A DNA stretch of 64,000 nucleotides from positions 73,542,001 to 73,606,000 of the forward strand of contig JAUMIR010000003.1 in assembly GCA_030847615.1 (NCBI GenBank), written 5' to 3'. Position numbers and translations under genes: made by a program. The notes below the pieces were generated by a model. That model searched no databases and was not told the DNA's origin. It saw only the letters and a program-made list of their open reading frames with translations. Below, piece by piece: positions 22,269 to 33,360 of the stretch (positions are counted from its first letter, which is position 1; every line of letters begins with the position of its first letter). This stretch comes from Gambelia wislizenii (Eukaryota; Chordata; Lepidosauria; Squamata; Crotaphytidae).

Positions 22269-23450
22269 CTGGGTGCCAGTTACACGACAAGTTTTGTCGC
22301 GGGGCTTACCGTGACTTCCTGATCCCGTATCCGTCCCTCGCTGTTTATATGATTTTTGTCACTCTTTAGGAAATCCTGGAAGATCCCGTGATTGATATTT
22401 ACACGACAAACGTTTTTATTGGTCCCGCACTCTTATATCCCGTGCTTTTGCTGTTTACACATGTTTAGCTTACCAGGATTTTTTTTTTTGGCTGTAAATG
22501 AAGGATGCGATTAGTCGTGTTTTCACAACCTCGGTGATGCACTTCCTGTAGAGTTCCATGCCACGAGCGATTCAACCACGGGGGGAGAGAGGGGGCAGAG
22601 GTTTGGTATTCCCCTTGCCTCTTTAAAATGTTAACCCTTTAAGCAGAAGGCATTTTGAAAGACCCAGAATGTGATCTTTTGCTCAGATGCAGGAACGAGT
22701 GCTTTCCTTTTGAAATCAAGCCAAGTGAGGTGGGGGGGGAGGCTTGGTATTCCCCTTGCCTTTTTAAAATGTTAACCCTTAAAGCAGAGTTTTAGCTGCA
22801 GAGTGAAGATTTCAAGCCAGCAACAGACAGGCATTTTGAAAGACACAGATGCTGGCATTTTTTTTACTGTGCATTGTGACGGGGGGGGAGGGGATAAAAG
22901 TGTGTTCATTCACTCAGATGCTGGAATATTTTACTGTGCCCGTTCAGACCCAGGGAGGTGATAAAGACAGGGGATGAATGGGTGACCCTCTGCCCACCAC
23001 AATCTCTTTGTAACATGCAGTTGATGAAGAGGTTAAAGCTGAAGGGTTTGCAGTGTAGAAATCCATTTAAAAAGGTGATTGAGTACACGCGCGCACACAC
23101 ACACCAACCTATGTGCAGCTGGAAGGGATGCCTTTGTTTTCAGCTGGTGAGGCTGGATCTGTTGAACGGGTGACTGACCCCTCCTTTTCTGGTCGCTGAT
23201 CTCTAAGCCTGCCCCCAGTCACCATTTCCGGTCATCCCCTGGTACCGAGATATTTTGTCCGGATTTTCCGAATCCTCCAGTGACTTTTTAAAAAACCGGC
23301 ACAACCCACAAGACTGGAAGTCCCGCAGGTTGAGGGATAAAAGGTGGCCCCCCTTCCGAAAATCACGTACCTGACCCGATGTACGTGTAAACTGCCAGGG
23401 ATCAACACGAATTCTTCCTGGGACATTTTCATCATGTAAACGGCACCCTG
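22269..23450. mobile_element. Non-autonomous TIR DNA transposon with internal tandem duplication
   Basis: The left end GGGTGCCAGTTACACGACAA and right end CATGTAAACGGCACCC (reverse GGGTGCCGTTTACATGATGA) are inverted repeats. TTTACAC/GTGTAAAC motifs recur throughout. The interior holds two copies of a block starting GGTATTCCCCTTGCC (about 22607 and 22744), each followed by TTTAAAATGTTAACCCTT and, further on, GGCATTTTGAAAGACMCAGA. No transposase frame is visible. The superfamily is not assigned. Confidence 0.65.
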
Positions 23451-23529
23451 GTTTCTTTATTGCCTCAGGACAATCCTATTTAATGGTGGAGCTGAGATAC
23501 CTCTGTTGATACTCCAGCTCCTAGCACAG

Positions 23530-23645
23530 AGGTGAGGAACCTGTAACTCTCCATGTGTTTTGGACTTCAGCTCCCTGAAGCCCCAACCAATGTGGCCCAT
23601 GCAAGGGACTGTGGGACCCATGGTCCAAAATAACTGGAGGACAGA
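23530..23645. repeat. Dispersed palindromic repeat (TTTTGGACTTCAGCTCCC type)
   Basis: Arms CATGTGTTTTGGACTTCAGC and TGGTCCAAAATAACTGGAGG face each other around a short core. It is one of more than ten copies of this family in the window (others near 11740, 26230, 33480, 34220, 49430, 55780, 59975 and 60600). Confidence 0.6.
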
Positions 23646-24014
23646 ATGGTTGCCAGTTGGGTTGTAGCACAATCTTGAATCAGTTTGCATAATGTGGGGA
23701 AGGGCAATTACGCAGGGTATACATAATCATCCCAGACCATTAGGGGTGCTGTCTGTGGATGATGGCAGTTGTAGTCCAGCAGCATATGGAGGATTATAGG
23801 TTCTGCACTCTTGTTTCAGAGGATGAAGGTCATCACAGAAGAAAGTGGCCATGCTGTCTGGGTGACTTTGAGAACTTTAGTCCAAAATGTAACTTTTCAC
23901 CAGATCTGGTGCTGCTTGTTGTTCCAGCATTCCTGCTGCTATCTAAATGTCCTTTACAATCTGTAACATGTTGCAGTTGTTTTCAGGCACTGACTCTGTA
24001 TTCTTTTCTTGTAG

Positions 24015-24168
24015 ATCCCAAGGATGGAAGCTGGCTCTGTGGTCCGTGCTGTCTTTGATTTCTGTCCCAGCGTATCTGAGGAACTGCCCCTGTTTGTGGG
24101 GGATGTCATAGAAGTGTTGGCTGTAATAGATGAGTTCTGGCTCCTTGGCAAGAAGGAAGGTGTTACAG
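24015..24168 (+). CDS. DNMBP: DNMBP first coding exon: start codon and most of SH3-1
   Basis: The acceptor ttcttttcttgtag is followed by ATCCCAAGG and an ATG at 24024 in a strong Kozak context (A at -3, G at +4). The exon encodes 48 codons plus one base (phase 1) and ends at the donor gtggga. The peptide begins [13 protein letters not shown] and includes the acidic RT-loop and [15 protein letters not shown], then FWLLGK, the SH3 Trp motif; all match the N-terminus of vertebrate Tuba. In the family the N-terminal SH3 domains bind proline-rich dynamin. The exon joins in frame to 29526. It lies between two copies of a local duplication (21414-21690 and 24645-24930). Confidence 0.95.
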
Positions 24169-24289
24169 GTGGGAGTCAAGAAACTTTTGTTTAACTCATA
24201 GGGCTGGTAGGGTTAGAAATGTGCCAGAAATTGTATAATACTGGTCAGTCGGGTAAGAAAATGTGACAGAGAAGAAGTATATTTTCATA

Positions 24290-24335
<46 letters not shown>

Positions 24336-24506
24336 GAGTTATTTATTACCTGCCTCTCCCCTCAGGATCTGGGCGGGGTACAACATCACAATGCATCACA
24401 TACAATTCAGTACAATTCAAGTAAGTTATACATTACAATACAATACAATACAATATGAATTCAATACAGTTCAATACAATACAATACAATACAATTGTAT
24501 TGAATT
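24290..24506 (-). repeat. (AAT)n and (ATACA)n microsatellites on a LINE 3' tail
   Basis: A run of AAT units (24292-24332) is followed by ATTACCTGCCTCTCCCCTCA and GGGCGGGGTACAAC, a reversed LINE-tail-like sequence, then repeated ACAATACAAT/TTCAATAC pentamers up to 24495. Confidence 0.7.
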
Positions 24507-24644
24507 GTAGAGTTGGAAAAGACCACGAGGGCCATCCAGTCCAACCCCCTGCCATGCAGGAATACACAATCAAAGCATCCCTGACAGATGGCCAACCAGC
24601 CTCTGTTTAAAGACCTTCAAGGAAGGAGACCCCACCACGCTCTG
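24507..24644 (-). mobile_element. CR1 LINE 3' fragment (reverse), truncated at the duplication breakpoint
   Basis: TAGAGTTGGAAAAGACCACG, then CCCCTGCCATGCAGGAATAC, then GGAGACCCCACCACGCTC: CR1 3' end on the minus strand. It stops abruptly at about 24644, where the duplicated segment 24645-24930 begins. Confidence 0.85.
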
Positions 24645-24930
24645 AGATACTTAGAATTCTCTGCCAGAGAGCTCTAGAGCTGCAGGTACAGGGAGTGCAT
24701 TCTAAATTCTAAAAGTTTTAAGAAACTACAAAATCTTAGAATTCCATAGGATGAAACGTTAAAGTGGCATTAAACTGCTATAATTGTGCAGTGTGGGTAC
24801 ACCCTTTGAGAGAAGGTAAGTATGTTATTTAATATGCAAGTGAGTGCTGTGTGTCTATGAATTTATATTGTTGATTTCAGTAGGATTATATGTGAGACAG
24901 CCCTGCTCTAACCCTCGGGCATAATAGAGC
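24645..24930 (+). repeat. Local segmental duplication, copy 2
   Basis: The partner of 21414-21690. It differs by a short insertion (GGTAAGTATGTT after GAGAGAA) and scattered substitutions. The left breakpoint is inside CR1 sequence. Confidence 0.85.
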
Positions 24931-25803
24931 TCCATTGGGACTTGAGGAACCCTATAGGTTTCAGCTAAGTGTCTGAAACAGATCTCTAGTATTTCTTTGG
25001 CAGCTACAGCAGTCTCTCCAGAATATGCTGGAGAAATAATATAGGAAAGGAAAGTAGGAGGGGCAATTTTGTAATTGTTAATGCATGAAATTAAGGGGTC
25101 ATCTGGCAGTGGATTAAATTTGCAGTGGCTTGGGAAAATGTGCCAAATGACCACTTGCTGATCTACACACAAGAGTTCACTGTACACTGATGTTTCTCAC
25201 ATGAAGTGATTTGAAGTGGCTTTGGTGTGATGGCCATGATATCTAAACTGGATCAGGGTCTGAGCTAGGACATAACATGTATGAGCTGGATTTGCAATAA
25301 GATGTTTTATTCTGGAGGGCTTCTGTTTAGGATATTCCATTTCATTTCCATCACTCACTCATACATTCACACATGTACACGTTAGCCCCCATTCCATGCC
25401 TACTGAGCATGATCAGTCTTCATTGGACTGTTTGGTACAAATTTTTCCATCCTCAATTCTGCCCCAGTATTGCAGTTCTGCAGTTCTGCCCCAGACCAAA
25501 ATCAAAAACAAAATCCCTTTTTGTACTTTTGCACATTCTGAGGTTTTATACCTCTCTCCCATACAAGGCTGGTGCAGCATTCGGGGGTACAGAATCCCTG
25601 GTACATAGAGAACTGAAACTGTAACCAGAGTATTGGAAATTTCCTTCTTCTTTTGTCTCAGTGTCCTTTTATTTGTTTCCTTTGAGCAGCTGATCAGGCT
25701 AATAAAAGATGCATGTCCCACAGTACATAATGTAGTAAGATGTATGGTCTGCATGACAACAAGCCCATGAACACTTCAGTGGACAGCAGAGCAGTGGCTG
25801 GTA

Positions 25804-26031
25804 CAGTCAGCCTTCTGTATCCACAGGTTCTGCAGCCACAGATTCAACCAACCACAGCTCGAAAATATTCAAGGAATTGGGGGTGGGGGATTCCTAAAAC
25901 CAAATCTTGCTGTTCACCACCATTTTACTATGACGTTGTATATAATGGGACTTGAGCATCCCTGGATTTTGGTATCCATGGGGATGGGGCGATGCTGGTA
26001 CCAAATTGCAGTGGATACCTAGGGCCCACTG
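25804..26031. mobile_element. Tigger/pogo-like MITE flanked by TA
   Basis: Starts CAGTCAGCCTTCTGTATCCA and ends GGATACCTAGGGCCCACTG, with TA at 25802-25803 and 26032-26033. The same style as 46301-46509. Confidence 0.85.
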
Positions 26032-26949
26032 TACTCAAGGTAGCATATACTAGTCAGTGTCTTAATTACATAGGTCTCCCCTCATGTTCCTCCAGAATTC
26101 AGAAAGTTTTTTAATGACATCTCCCAGAATCCCCCAGCAACCATGGAAGTTTGGAAGTTGTAGTCCAAGAAGTAACTTTTTTGAGCTCTCTTTGGATTCC
26201 TTCTCTTTAAAAAAACTATCTTGCATCTGTACAACAGGAGCTGGGAACTATTTGACCCTCCAGATACTGATGAATTGCTACTCCCATCATCCCTCACTAT
26301 TGGCCAGGCTGTCTAGGGCTGATGAGAATTAGAGTACAGAGCACAGTTAGCTTAGTTTTATCAGTCTTTTCCTTTATCAACTGACTCTGGTTCATGACTG
26401 ATCTATTAGTGAGGACATGAATCCTCTTCCACTGTCTCACCCTCAACCTAGAGAAAAGAGGAAGAAGCCGTCTCAGCTCCCACTTTCTCTCTTCTTCTCG
26501 TAAGAGTCTACAGTATTTCCATTCCCCAGAGCCTGCCTGCCTTATGGCATGATCAAAGTGGCTGCTCTCTTATCAAGAAGGCTCAGAGGGCAAGGCAGGA
26601 TGCAGTTTCCATTACCACGTGAAGATTTCACTTCTCTCTTTGACAATCCTTTAACACCTCTATGATTCTATGATTCTATGATTCTATGATTCTATGATAC
26701 TCCAGTTTATGTAAATCCTGTGAGCAGGAGAGACATGAGAGAAAACACATCAAGTGGCCAGGAGAGGGAGCCATTCTCAAGCCTTCATATTCATTTCCCC
26801 TCCCTCATGGTCTGTCTTGCACCACAGAACAAAACTAAAACCTGATAATATCTTAACCAAAAAGCTAAACCCCTTTGGTTACACAGGTAAATACCGGTAG
26901 GTGCTAGAATTCTCTTATAGCATTGGAGTACAGTGAACATCCTTGAGAT
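26032..26949. other. Intronic stretch with palindromic repeats and a CR1 tail
   Basis: A copy of the 'tctcccagaatcccccagc ... aagtaac' palindrome is at about 26110-26190, and (CTATGATT)n octamers, a CR1-type tail without an attached body, at 26660-26698. No gene seen. Confidence 0.6.
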
Positions 26950-28372
26950 GCATTGAGCCTGAGCATCGACAGGGGTAATGTGACCCTGCTGGTGCTCTTG
27001 GACCTCTCAGCAGCCTTTGACACTATAGATCATTCCATCCTCTTGGACAGCCTGAGAGAGTTAGGAATCGGAGGCACTGCTCTGCGATGGTTCCATTCCT
27101 TTCTCTCGGGCAGATCCCAGAGGGTGAGGCTCGGGGACAGCTGCTCTTCCAGAATTGAGCTTAATTGTGGCGTCCCTCAGGGTGCCATTCTGTCCCTGAT
27201 GCTATTTAACATTTATATGAAGCCGCTGGGAGAGATCATCCGGAGGCATGGAGCTCGGTGTCATCAGTACGCTGATGACACTCAGATATATTTCTCCATG
27301 ACCAGACCATCGGCTCAGACTTCAGATGGTGTCTCTCCTCTCAATGACTGTCTTAGAGCAGTAATGGATTGGATGAGGAAAAACAGATTGAGACTAAATC
27401 CAGACAAAACGGAGGTACTGACAGTCACAGGCCCGAAATCAGGTCTGGGAATACAACTTCCAGTCCTGGATGGACTCACACTCTCCTCTAAGGACTGTGT
27501 TCGCAGTCTGGGGGTACTCCTGGATTCGTCGCTTCACATGACTAGTCAGGTGAGTGCGATGGCCAGAAGTGCCTGTTATCAGCTTCGGCTGATACGCCAA
27601 CTGCGCCCTTACCTGGATACAAGGGATCTGGAAACTGTGGTACATGCTTTGGTAACCTCACGTTTGGATTACTGTAATGCACTCTACATGGGGCTACCCT
27701 TGTGCCTAACCCGGAAACTTCAACTGGTACAAAATATGGCAGCCAGGTTAATTACAGGTACATCTAGGAGACAGCATATAACATCTGTGCTTAAATCTCT
27801 CCACTGGCTGCCAATTAGTTTCCGGGCACAGTACAAGGTGTTGGTTTTAACCTTTAAAGCCCTACATGGCTTGGGTCCATCTTATCTCCAGGACCGCCTC
27901 ATCCCATATGATCCCCCCCATGCCCTTCGGTCCTCTGGGAGGAAGCTGCTGCAGCCTATGAGAACTAGGCTGTCGCAGACCTCCCAGAGGGCCTTCTCTT
28001 CTACGGCTCCCAGACTTTGGAATGGCCTGCCGGATGAGATCCGTCTTATCACTACTCTTGATAGCTTCAAGAAAGCGCTAAAGACGGATCTCTTCCGGCA
28101 GGCCTTCCTGGAATAACTTCCCAGTTCAAGTGGACTGATTGCTACCCACCCCCTCGCCGTCGTTGCTTTTATTTATTTATTTATTTATTTATTGTATTTT
28201 ATCTTTGTTTTAATTCTCCATTAGTTTAATTTAGTTTTAAGGGGTGGGAGGGTAAGGTGGGGAAGGATTGTTTTAGCTTGATGTTGTTTTAATCTTGCTG
28301 TAAGCCGCCCCGGTTGCCGAGCAGAGGGGCGGGTTAAAAATAAAAATTTATTATTATTATTATTGTTGTTGC
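26950..28372 (+). mobile_element. L2-like LINE with open reverse transcriptase C-terminal half
   Basis: A 5'-truncated non-LTR retrotransposon. An uninterrupted frame of 387 codons (26953-28116) encodes RT motifs DLSAAFDTIDHSIL, a VPQGAILSLMLF block (the usual LSP is LSL here) and YADDTQIYF with the catalytic Asp pair, then the thumb and a C-terminal region ending LDSFKKALKTDLFRQAFLE. No endonuclease domain remains. The 3' UTR has (TTTA)n at 28169-28193 and ends GTAAGCCGCCCCGGTTGCCG with a (TTA)n tail. The absence of stops suggests a recent insertion. L2 versus another CR1-group clade would need a phylogeny. Confidence 0.85.
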
Positions 28373-29525
28373 TGCTAAAGCTGAACTTTATACTGGATTT
28401 TTAAAAGTCACCCTGACAGAAAGATTCAGGGAGATGTAATCCAAAAAAGTAACTTTTCCAAGTACAACTGAAGAAGATTATCCTGGTTTGGGAACTTTTA
28501 GCCCCCTTTGGGTGCTGGGGTATGCCCTTTGTATTGAGTTACTTCTAACCCATCTGGATCTGCCACATGCAAAGAAAAGACAGCTGTGTAAAAGTGATTA
28601 CAAGTTCCATTACGGCCCCATAAGAATTAATGATGCCCCTCACCCCACCCTCCATTTCAGATGCACCCCTGAAAATGTTTCCTTCCCTCATAGGAAATAA
28701 TAGAATATTTAGAAATAGTGACGCAGACAGATTGTAGAGTGCTGGTATTTTCTTGCTGTGAAAACAGCCAGAGTCTCCTGAAGCAAAAAGCTGGGGTCCC
28801 ATGCCCGTACAACATGGTATTTTTGTGTCTGTTCTCATCTCCTTAGCTCATCTGTAGTCATACTAAATATCCAATTAAATTCTTCCAGCACATTTTTCTT
28901 GCATTTTTTTGGAAGGAGAAAAACATTGGAGACAACTTGATCATATGGACTGAGGTAGGGAACTTTTGGGTCCTGACAGCCAATTAAGACGCCAGGTGAT
29001 GGGTCAAATGATAGGACCCACCTACACAGACACTCACACATTTAATTCCCCCCAGAATGCTGCAGGGAAGGCTTTAACTTTGACCCCATACAAGAGATGT
29101 TGCACGTGTTCGCTGTTTCCTTGTTGCTATCAGGAATCCTGATGAAGAATGCTGGAATAATCAAGTTGAGGCTTTCTGCTTGACCCTATCTGAGCAAACA
29201 TTGTTGGAGCTTATTGTGGTGGGAGATATATAATGAGGAAGCATATATCTGTACCCTAATGCCCAGTTGATGCCTGATGAATGGGATGGTGGGGAAAAGT
29301 GAGTGGTGTTCCCTAGACCACTGTCATTGGGTACTTTGGCCCCTCCAGGCCTGTTTTAGGTCCACTGCAGCCTTTTTTTCAAATCCAGAAGGAACCATGT
29401 AGGAGACTAGAGAGGCACAAAAACAGCTTTGGGGCCACTTGTGGACCACAGGCTGCACTCTTCCGGTCCCTGTTCTATGTCTTCTATTGAGATTTCTCTC
29501 CCTTTGCTCCCCTCTCTCATTCTAG
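28373..29525. other. DNMBP intron, no gene recognised
   Basis: Contains a short AGTAACTTTTCCAAG repeat remnant at about 28445-28470. Otherwise unremarkable. Confidence 0.5.
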
Positions 29526-29648
29526 GACAGTTTCCGAGCAGTTTTGTGGAACTTTTGGATGTCCCTGCTTTGAAGCAAGGGGAGAAGCTCTTTGTTTGTA
29601 CCAGCAACTTTGCTTCCCAGGAGCCTGGCAGCCTGACCTTGCAAAGAG
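29526..29648 (+). CDS. DNMBP: DNMBP exon: end of SH3-1 and first half of SH3-2
   Basis: The acceptor ctcattctag precedes a 123-nt exon (41 codons, phase 1 at both ends) ending at the donor gtactg. It completes the first SH3 with GQFPSSFVELL, the classic carboxy-terminal SH3 signature, and opens the second with GEKLFVCTSNFASQEPGSL. Residues are about 49-90 of the assembled protein. Splitting SH3-2 across this exon and the next agrees with the reading frame and with the Tuba order. No frameshift or stop interrupts it. Confidence 0.94.
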
Positions 29649-30156
29649 GTACTGGTGATGATTTCCCCACCTGCATATCTTGAGCAAAGAGGAACCTGTC
29701 TTGGCCACTTCTGTTGCAGATTTCAGAGTCCATCGGCTCTCCTCTGGGGCTCCAGCTGCAATAGTCCTAGGGCTTTTGCTTCCATGTGCTGCTAGACTGG
29801 CTGAGCCTAGTTCTCAAGATCTCTAAAAACAGGAAAGTGTTTGGAAAATTGCCACAGCCCATTTTTCCAGCACTGAGATTACAGTTGCTTGGTAAATCCT
29901 GTGGAGCACTGTGGATCTTGGGGGCTTTGATGCTGCCTGCATCTTGTAGGGCTGGGATGCTAAGGATTCTAAAACTGATTGGTCTGAGCAAGGAGACACT
30001 GGAGCTGGAGTGAGGTGAGGGACCACTGACCTGTGAGCCTAATTTAGCCTGCAAAGATGCCAAATGCAGCCCACAAGAGGCTCCTTCTCTATCCCCTTCT
30101 AAGCCTTGTGCCCCTGTAAATTATAGGGATTGAGGGTAAGGTATAATCACTGTATC

Positions 30157-30222
30157 ACCATCATCATCATCATCATCATCATCTCTCCCTCCTCCTCCTC
30201 CTCTCTCTCTCTCTCTTTTCAA
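30157..30222 (+). repeat. Compound microsatellite (CAT)n-(CTC)n-(CT)n
   Basis: Runs of CAT/ATC, then TCCTCC and CTCTCT, in the 0.9-kb intron between the second and third coding exons. Confidence 0.9.
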
Positions 30223-30583
30223 GCCCCGGCTGAAAGCTCTTTGCTCTGCCCCTCTCTATCCCACACAAGGAAGGGAGATGAGGAGTGAGAGTGGCTCCCA
30301 CCTGGCATTTCCTCTAGGATCCCAGTGGCATCCATGGTCATAGCCACACCCAGTGGAGTCATCTGTCCTGTGGAGGGTTGCAGGTGGCCTGCCACAAAAA
30401 TGTCGTTTCTTGATCTTGCTGTAGGCAACACTAAAGCGTGAGAAAGTCATTTTTAACTACAGCCCCATTGTAGTGGCCATTTCAGGTGCAGGATTATGGG
30501 AGTTATAGCTCAGAAAGCTAACTCTTCCAAGCTCTGGGTAAGACTTGACCAGTTCCCTGACCTTGTGTCCCTTGTCCCTGCAG

Positions 30584-32452
30584 GTGACCTGGTGATTCTG
30601 GATGGCTCTGTGGCTTCTACTTGGCTCCAAGGCCGAAGCTGCTGGGGAGCCAGAGGTTTCTTCCCATCATCCTGTGTGCGAGAAATCTGCCTCTCCACGT
30701 TTGGCCCTCGATACCCTTATGGCACCATGCTGGAGATGCCATCCTATGCCTTGGGTCAAGCCCGAGCACTGATGAGCCTTTCTGCACAGCTGGAGGAAGA
30801 GCTGGACTTCCGGGAAGGGGATGTGATTACTATTGTTGGCATCCCTGAGCCTGGGTGGTTTGAAGGGGAGCTTGGGGGTCAACGAGGCATCTTCCCTGAG
30901 GGATTTGTGGAACTATTGGGTCCCCTGAAAACAAAGGGCAACCTGGAGGAGGTAGGATCCTCAGATATCCACAGTGTGAATGGGGTGAAAGATGTGTATC
31001 CCCAGGAAGAACAAAGGATATGGAGTGATAGGGAGGAGCTGCCAGGACCTTACGGGATTGCCCTATATCAGTTCCGGGCCCTGGAATCAGCAGAGCTTGA
31101 CTTTGAGGTGGGGGACAGAATCCGGATCCTGGGAGTCCTGGACGATGGTTGGTTGGAAGGGGAGCTCCGAGGAAGACGTGGCATCTTTCCCCACAGGTTT
31201 GTGAAGTTGGAGGAGGGTACTCTCCCATCGAGGAAGAAATGGGAACCTGAATGCCCATTGAAGGGGTTGGGCTTGGAGACATCCAGCCCCCACAAAGCAA
31301 GCCCTCCTGCTATATGGGAAGGGCCTGAGTGGAGCCCAGTCTGTACTGGAGAGAAGCTTAGTCATCTTCCGGTGAATCTAGAAGATGCCTTGGTGAACCC
31401 TGAGGTCAAAGAGAATGAAATGCTAAATCACCAGAATGACACCTTCTTAGGACCTCTTTCTTCAGGCATGTCAGAGGCTCCCCCTGTGGACTCAGCCAAA
31501 GCTGTAAATGGAGTTTGTAACATACCTCAGCCCCCACCCCAACCAAAGAACCAGCCCTGTGGCCAGGTGAGCAGACCAGAGTTCAGTCAGAACCTGAGGA
31601 CCTCATGGGACTACACTGAGGCCTGCAAGTCTCCAGAGTGGGATGGAGAGACTTGCAGTCTTTCTCATGAAGACATTCTTTGTGAGGACTTGACCCCTTG
31701 TGTGGATGTCCAGTGGGAGAAGCCCAAATCCCGTTCTTCCAGCTTCAGTGGGTCTCATGAGGGCCTAGAGACTTGGCCTGTTTGTCGTGGCACTCAGGTT
31801 GAGCGTCCCCAAGGGGTGCTGCATGGGGAGAGCTGTGGGGACCTTGATTCCAAGCTGACAGAGCAGCTAGCTCAGTTTGAACAAAGCCTGACCAATCCTA
31901 CGGGCCAAGCCAGCTACAGCACCCCACAACAGGATGACATTTCCCGACATTTTTCCATCCTGGATTTTAGCTCTGAGAAGGACATTGTACGTGGTTCAGT
32001 GGAGCACACTCCCCAAAGGAGGAAAGTGCTAAGGCCACCACCTCCTCGGCCTAGCACTCCAGTCTCAGTCCCACTTCATGTGCCAGCAGGGCAGACCCCT
32101 CAAAATACACCTCCTCAGGTTCTTCCAACTTCTGTGCGACCCTCTAGGCCAGCACCACTTCCACCTGCAGGCAGCCAGAGAAAGACTCCAGCTTCAGCAA
32201 ATCTATGCTCAGAGGTCAAAGAGGGATCAAGCAGCACTGACGAGTCTAGGGATACATCACAGTATCTTTTCCTGATGAAACGCATTCAAGAACTAGAGCA
32301 AGAACTGGATGTTTATAGAAAGACCCACACAGAGCTCAGTGCAATGCTGGAGCAGCCACAGAATGAGGTTGTGCGAGCAGAGACTTTGGAAAACCTGAAG
32401 TTCTGCGATTGCAAGATCTCCAGCCTGAGTGTGGAGCTGCAGGAACTGAAGG
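30584..32452 (+). CDS. DNMBP: DNMBP large exon: rest of SH3-2, SH3-3, SH3-4, linker and coiled coil
   Basis: This 1869-nt exon begins after ttgtccctgcag and ends at the donor gtgagt (32453), phase 1 on both sides. It encodes residues about 90-712. SH3-2 finishes with WLQGRSCWGARGFFPSS; SH3-3 spans about 148-206 (ELDFREGDVI, GWFEGEL, RGIFPEGFV); SH3-4 spans about 245-303 (ALYQFRALESAELDFEVGD, GWLEGEL, RGIFPHRFV). A low-complexity linker follows, with RHFSILDFSSEKDIVRG and a proline-rich LRPPPPRPSTPVSVP near residue 572, then a predicted coiled coil (MKRIQELEQELDVYRK onward) in the last 70 residues. In known Tuba this exon is also unusually long. The linker seems about 40 residues shorter than in the human protein as I remember it. 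Upstream start codons in this open frame (30496) lie in the intron. Confidence 0.96.
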
Positions 32453-32699
32453 GTGAGTACAGTAAACCTTGCCAGACATGGGTGGAGGGGAGAAAATAAG
32501 CTCTACCCAGACACTCTACAAGTAGGATGGAGAGAGTGGGCTGACACAGTACTTGGAAATACAGCTTCCAGAATCCCCCAATCAACTGCCATGCTGGCTG
32601 GGGAATTCTGAGAGTAGTTGTCCAAAAAAGTAAGTTTTCCAGATTCTGAGCTGACAGATACTGATATTACATCTAGCTCCACTTCAGTGGGAGCAAAAC
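32453..32699. other. Start of the 25-kb DNMBP intron with a palindromic repeat
   Basis: Arms ACAGCTTCCAGAATCCCCCA and GGGGAATTCTGAGAGTAGTT followed by AAAGTAAGTTTTCCAG (about 32558-32648) are a member of the dispersed short repeat family. Confidence 0.6.
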
Positions 32700-32798
32700 A
32701 AATACTTGGAGATGACGGCTTTCACGGCTGGCATCCATAGGTTTTTTTTGGGGGGGGGGTTCTGGGTTGTGAGGCCATGTTCTAGAAGAGTTTATTCC

Positions 32799-32835
32799 TG
32801 ATGTTTTGTCTGCATCTGTGGCTGGCATCTTCAGA
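32799..32835 (-). ncRNA. Hammerhead-like motif, PLE copy 3 left arm
   Basis: On the minus strand: CTGAAGA, GCC, internal segment, AGACAAAAC, ATCAG. The second core box is CAAAA instead of CGAAA, so this copy is probably dead. Confidence 0.35.
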
Positions 32836-33074
32836 GAATGGTGGCGTATGGATGTGTGGGGTTTATATACTGTGAGTACCTGTTGAAGAGGAATTAGCAT
32901 GTAAATTTGTATATTCAGTTGTTGGATGCTCAGTTCTTAGGGTGGGAGGATATGCGAGGGGGATTAGTGTCTCTTTAGCTAAAGGTCCATTGTCTGCTGG
33001 GAAGCCCCCTGTCCCTTGGTGAAGTTCATTTGCATGTGTTGAGTTTTTATTTTGGTGTTTTTCAGGACTGGTAG

Positions 33075-33320
33075 TCAAACTTTGTTTACTTTTAGGGTTT
33101 CCTCTTTCCTGTTGAAGTTGTCCAAGTGTTTGTGGATTTCAATAGCTTCCCTATGCATTCTGACCTGATAGTTGTTAACCTGGTCCAGAATTTCAGTGTT
33201 TTCAAATAGTATTTTGTGCCCAGGTTGGTTTATAACATGTTCTGCTACTGCTGAACACGTTATATTCCTCTTCAACAGGGACTCACAGTATATAAACCCC
33301 CCACACCTATACCCCACCAC
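33075..33320 (-). pseudogene. PLE GIY-YIG-endonuclease-region relic
   Basis: A minus-strand frame of 81 codons contains SAVAEHVINQPGHKILFENT, EILDQVNNYQVRMHREAIEI and HKHLDNFNRKEE. The combination AEHV...GH...REAIEIxKHxxNFNR is characteristic of the region after the GIY-YIG nuclease in Penelope-type reverse transcriptases. The GIY-YIG core and the RT are missing, so it is non-functional. This identifies the inverted-arm repeats as PLEs. Confidence 0.7.
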
Positions 33321-33323
33321 TCT

Positions 33324-33360
33324 CTGAAGATGCCAGCCACAGATGCAGGTGAAACGTCAG
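33324..33360 (+). ncRNA. Hammerhead-like motif, PLE copy 3 right arm
   Basis: CTGAAGA, GCC stem, AGGTGAAAC, GTCAG. The core boxes and GTC triplet are intact; one stem II pair is G-T instead of G-C. Confidence 0.45.

Noticed and set aside
26660..26698. CRISPR-like or satellite array
   Set aside because: Octamer (ATTCTATG)n without spacers, which is a CR1 tail.
30496..30583. Upstream ATG extending the large SH3 exon
   Set aside because: The frame is open, but the Tuba SH3-2 continues from the exon at 29526 and a clear acceptor is at 30582-30583, so this is intron.
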